From positions 1-13,865 of the forward strand of contig JBBAAR010000022.1 of NCBI GenBank assembly GCA_041658185.1: 13,865 bases of DNA. Direction: 5' to 3'. The stretch is from UBA8919 sp041658185 (GTDB lineage Bacteria; Elusimicrobiota; UBA8919). Below are positions 12,413 through 13,865 of this stretch, one piece after another. Within the stretch, counting starts at the first letter, position 1. Every line of letters begins with the position of its first letter. A program made the translations under genes and the position numbers. Under the pieces are notes generated by a model. That model ran no database searches. It saw only the letters and a program-made list of their open reading frames with translations, and was not told the origin of the DNA.

Positions 12413-13865
12413 ATGAATTCTAAAAAATTAAAAAACCATCTCACAGAAAAAGTGCTTAACCACGAAGTCACGAAAGTTAGAAAGCACGAAAATTTCGTGT
12501 CTTGGTGTTTTTCGTGTTTTCGTGGTAATGTCTTTGAGGAAAATGTGAAGCGTCCCCATTTCCATTTCTCTTTGCTTTTAACTTTTGCAATTATTATTGC
12601 GAGCGTTAGCGTGGCAATCTCGCCTCTCTATTCCAACAATGTTCAGATTGGTTCACTTTCCTTCAGCGCCACGAGCACGAGTATGGACATATCCTTTACT
12701 GTCTCGCAGGAGAACACGATATCCACTTTCAGTGCGCTCGGGACGCCTGAAGAGGTGAAGGATTGCGTGTGGGTATTTGTGAAGTATAGCACAAATGGAG
12801 TAGGCGGTCCGTGGTTGCATTGTAAGGTGTCCACGGTAAGCGCGGGCGGTGCGACATCGGCGACGCTCCTTAACACATCAGACAAGTTGGGTGCATTTTT
12901 GTTCGCCAATAAGAATAGTTCGTATTGGAGCAGTGAAAATGTAAAGTTAAGGTGGACTGTAGCGGATAACGGGCTTTCCGTTGTCCCGAGCAGCGTAACT
13001 TTTCGTGTAATGGGGATAGAGTTCGCATATATCAGCACGGGTTCGTTTGTGTATAATGTAGCCAATCTCGGCGGAACTACTTTTAACAACTATCCCGGCA
13101 GCGCCGGTCCTGTAACGGTAAGTTCAATAGAGCACTATCCTGTGGGAGCGAGTAATACCTGGCCTAACGGTTTCAGAGCGTTTTATGTAGGGAAGTATGA
13201 ATTAAGCCAGCGGCAGTATGCGGATTTTCTGAATACGGTTGACCCTGCCGGTTCAAGCGGTGCGACATACTACGATTCAACGCTGTATAATACTTGGGAG
13301 TATTACATACAGCGGGATGTATCGCGGCCTGTAGGGGACAGGTATTATGTTCAGTTGGGACGGGATACGCTTGGGTGTAATTATTTAAGTTGGGCGGATA
13401 TGACGGCGTATATAAGTTGGGCGGGGTTAAGACCAATGACGGAGATGGAGTATGAGAGGGCAGCGAGAGGAAGGGGTGACAGCAGGATATATCCGTGGGG
13501 TGACACCGACCCGACGGGCGACACGGTAGAGACAAAGAGCGGGACAAGTTATGACTGTTACTTAAATTATGCAAACTGGTATGATACAGCCAATAACTTA
13601 CAGAATCAGGATGGACCTACTCCAGTGGGACATTATTTAAGCGGATTAAATATCAGCGGAGGTGCCGTAAGCAGGACAAATGCGCAAACGGGAGCGAGTC
13701 AGTATGGGATATCAGATTTAAGCGGGTGTAATTGGGAACATATGATTAACTGTAATAGTACGACAACGCCGCTTAATGGGGATGGAACGCTCACACCGCC
13801 CGCGAGTTGGCCTGGTGCACTTGTTGATAAAAAAGGCCTCCGTGGCGGCGATTGGGCCCGACGCT
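12413..13865 (+). CDS. SUMF1 / formylglycine-generating-enzyme-like surface protein (3' partial)
   Basis: At least 484 residues, open at the right edge. A ~50-residue charged leader precedes a signal-like core (FSLLLTFAIIIASVSVAISPLYS, ~52-74 in two overlapping parts). A beta-rich N-terminal domain (~76-200) has VWVFVKYSTNG and WHC-type strands often found ahead of SUMF1 domains in surface proteins. The SUMF1/FGE-like domain starts at ~202 (GIEFAYISTGSFVYN) and shows PNGFRAFYVGKYELSQRQYA, FLNTV, YLSWADMTAYISWAGLRPMT, EMEYERAARG, YPWGD, YGISDLSG and LRGGDW. The usual GNVWE is GCNWE here. Such domains may be enzymes or binding folds; the C-terminal region with any catalytic Cys pair is outside the window. 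An alternative start, GTG 12545 with GAGGA 4 nt upstream, would give a normal 30-residue signal peptide. Confidence 0.85.
   Translation, partial: MNSKKLKNHLTEKVLNHEVTKVRKHENFVSWCFSCFRGNVFEENVKRPHFHFSLLLTFAIIIASVSVAISPLYSNNVQIGSLSFSATSTSMDISFTVSQENTISTFSALGTPEEVKDCVWVFVKYSTNGVGGPWLHCKVSTVSAGGATSATLLNTSDKLGAFLFANKNSSYWSSENVKLRWTVADNGLSVVPSSVTFRVMGIEFAYISTGSFVYNVANLGGTTFNNYPGSAGPVTVSSIEHYPVGASNTWPNGFRAFYVGKYELSQRQYADFLNTVDPAGSSGATYYDSTLYNTWEYYIQRDVSRPVGDRYYVQLGRDTLGCNYLSWADMTAYISWAGLRPMTEMEYERAARGRGDSRIYPWGDTDPTGDTVETKSGTSYDCYLNYANWYDTANNLQNQDGPTPVGHYLSGLNISGGAVSRTNAQTGASQYGISDLSGCNWEHMINCNSTTTPLNGDGTLTPPASWPGALVDKKGLRGGDWARR
12459..12526. repeat. 68-bp palindromic repeat inside the 5' code of the SUMF1-like gene
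   Basis: Outer arms ACCACGAA (12459-12466) and TTCGTGGT (12519-12526), second arms CACGAAA (12469-12475) and TTTCGTG (12510-12516), and a central palindrome CACGAAA-A-TTTCGTG (12485-12499). The ACCACGAA...CACGAA arrangement resembles dispersed intergenic palindromes seen in many environmental genomes (from memory, not searched). It is in frame with no stop. Confidence 0.75.
12596..12621. repeat. REP-like motif forming part of the signal-peptide code
   Basis: ATTGCGAGCG followed by TTAGCG and TGGCAATCTC has the ATTGCGAG...GCAATCTC ends of a widespread dispersed repeat (recognised from memory). Here it encodes IASVSVAIS, the end of the hydrophobic core of the predicted signal peptide. Confidence 0.45.

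Noticed and set aside
12643..13089. 148-codon open frame on the minus strand
   Set aside because: It lies wholly inside the SUMF1-like gene on the opposite strand, has no ribosome site and no recognisable domain, while the plus-strand frame has clear family motifs.
13173..13574. 133-codon open frame on the minus strand
   Set aside because: Low-complexity Ser/Pro/His-rich translation opposite conserved SUMF1 motifs; a shadow of the real gene.

Overview
The window reads as chromosomal DNA of an uncultivated, AT-rich, diderm (Gram-negative-type) bacterium. Outer-membrane PorV/PorQ-type barrel modules, several Sec signal peptides, a lipobox, a FlgD-like C-terminal sorting/Ig-like module and a SUMF1-type surface protein are typical of Elusimicrobiota and neighbouring candidate phyla. 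That placement is an inference of low to moderate confidence; no rRNA or other marker gene is present. No tRNA, rRNA, CRISPR array or transposase gene was found.

Layout. (1) Positions 1-3299 are a tight plus-strand operon: the 3' end of a PorV-like barrel carrying a TPR tail, a secreted five-TPR protein, a membrane histidine kinase and a receiver-only response regulator. (2) Positions 3382-4921 hold an alpha/beta-hydrolase lipoprotein followed by a periplasmic FKBP-type prolyl isomerase interrupted by one in-frame UAG. (3) Positions 7747-5080 are a minus-strand pair: a secreted ComEC-like metallo-beta-lactamase-fold protein with a C-terminal FlgD-like module, then a PorV barrel fused to a CsgG/LpoB-like domain. 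(4) Positions 8043-9617 encode a COG2509-type FAD protein, converging with and overlapping by 12 bp an ABC-F ATPase (11453-9606). (5) Positions 11454-12412 are an accessory, repeat-rich stretch: an orphan consensus promoter, a REPIN-like double hairpin, four 11-bp units resembling a Pho box in front of a perfect -10, a small ORF running into (CTAT)8, a hairpin with a T tract, and a truncated ORF. (6) From 12413 to the right edge runs a SUMF1/formylglycine-generating-enzyme-like surface protein whose N-terminus is partly built from repeat DNA.

How it fits together. Much of the window is envelope biology: barrels, TPR scaffolds, secreted enzymes and a sensor kinase. Three promoters (for the hydrolase, the MBL protein and the ABC-F gene) have a perfect TATAAT only 8-9 nt before the ATG and no Shine-Dalgarno, which suggests leaderless mRNAs, while other genes have clear GGAGG-type sites. 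The most notable signals are the lone in-frame UAG, in a window where no gene ends in UAG; the Pho-box-like array driving a potentially phase-variable ORF; and repeats that supply parts of two signal peptides. No complete undescribed defence or mobile system is visible.
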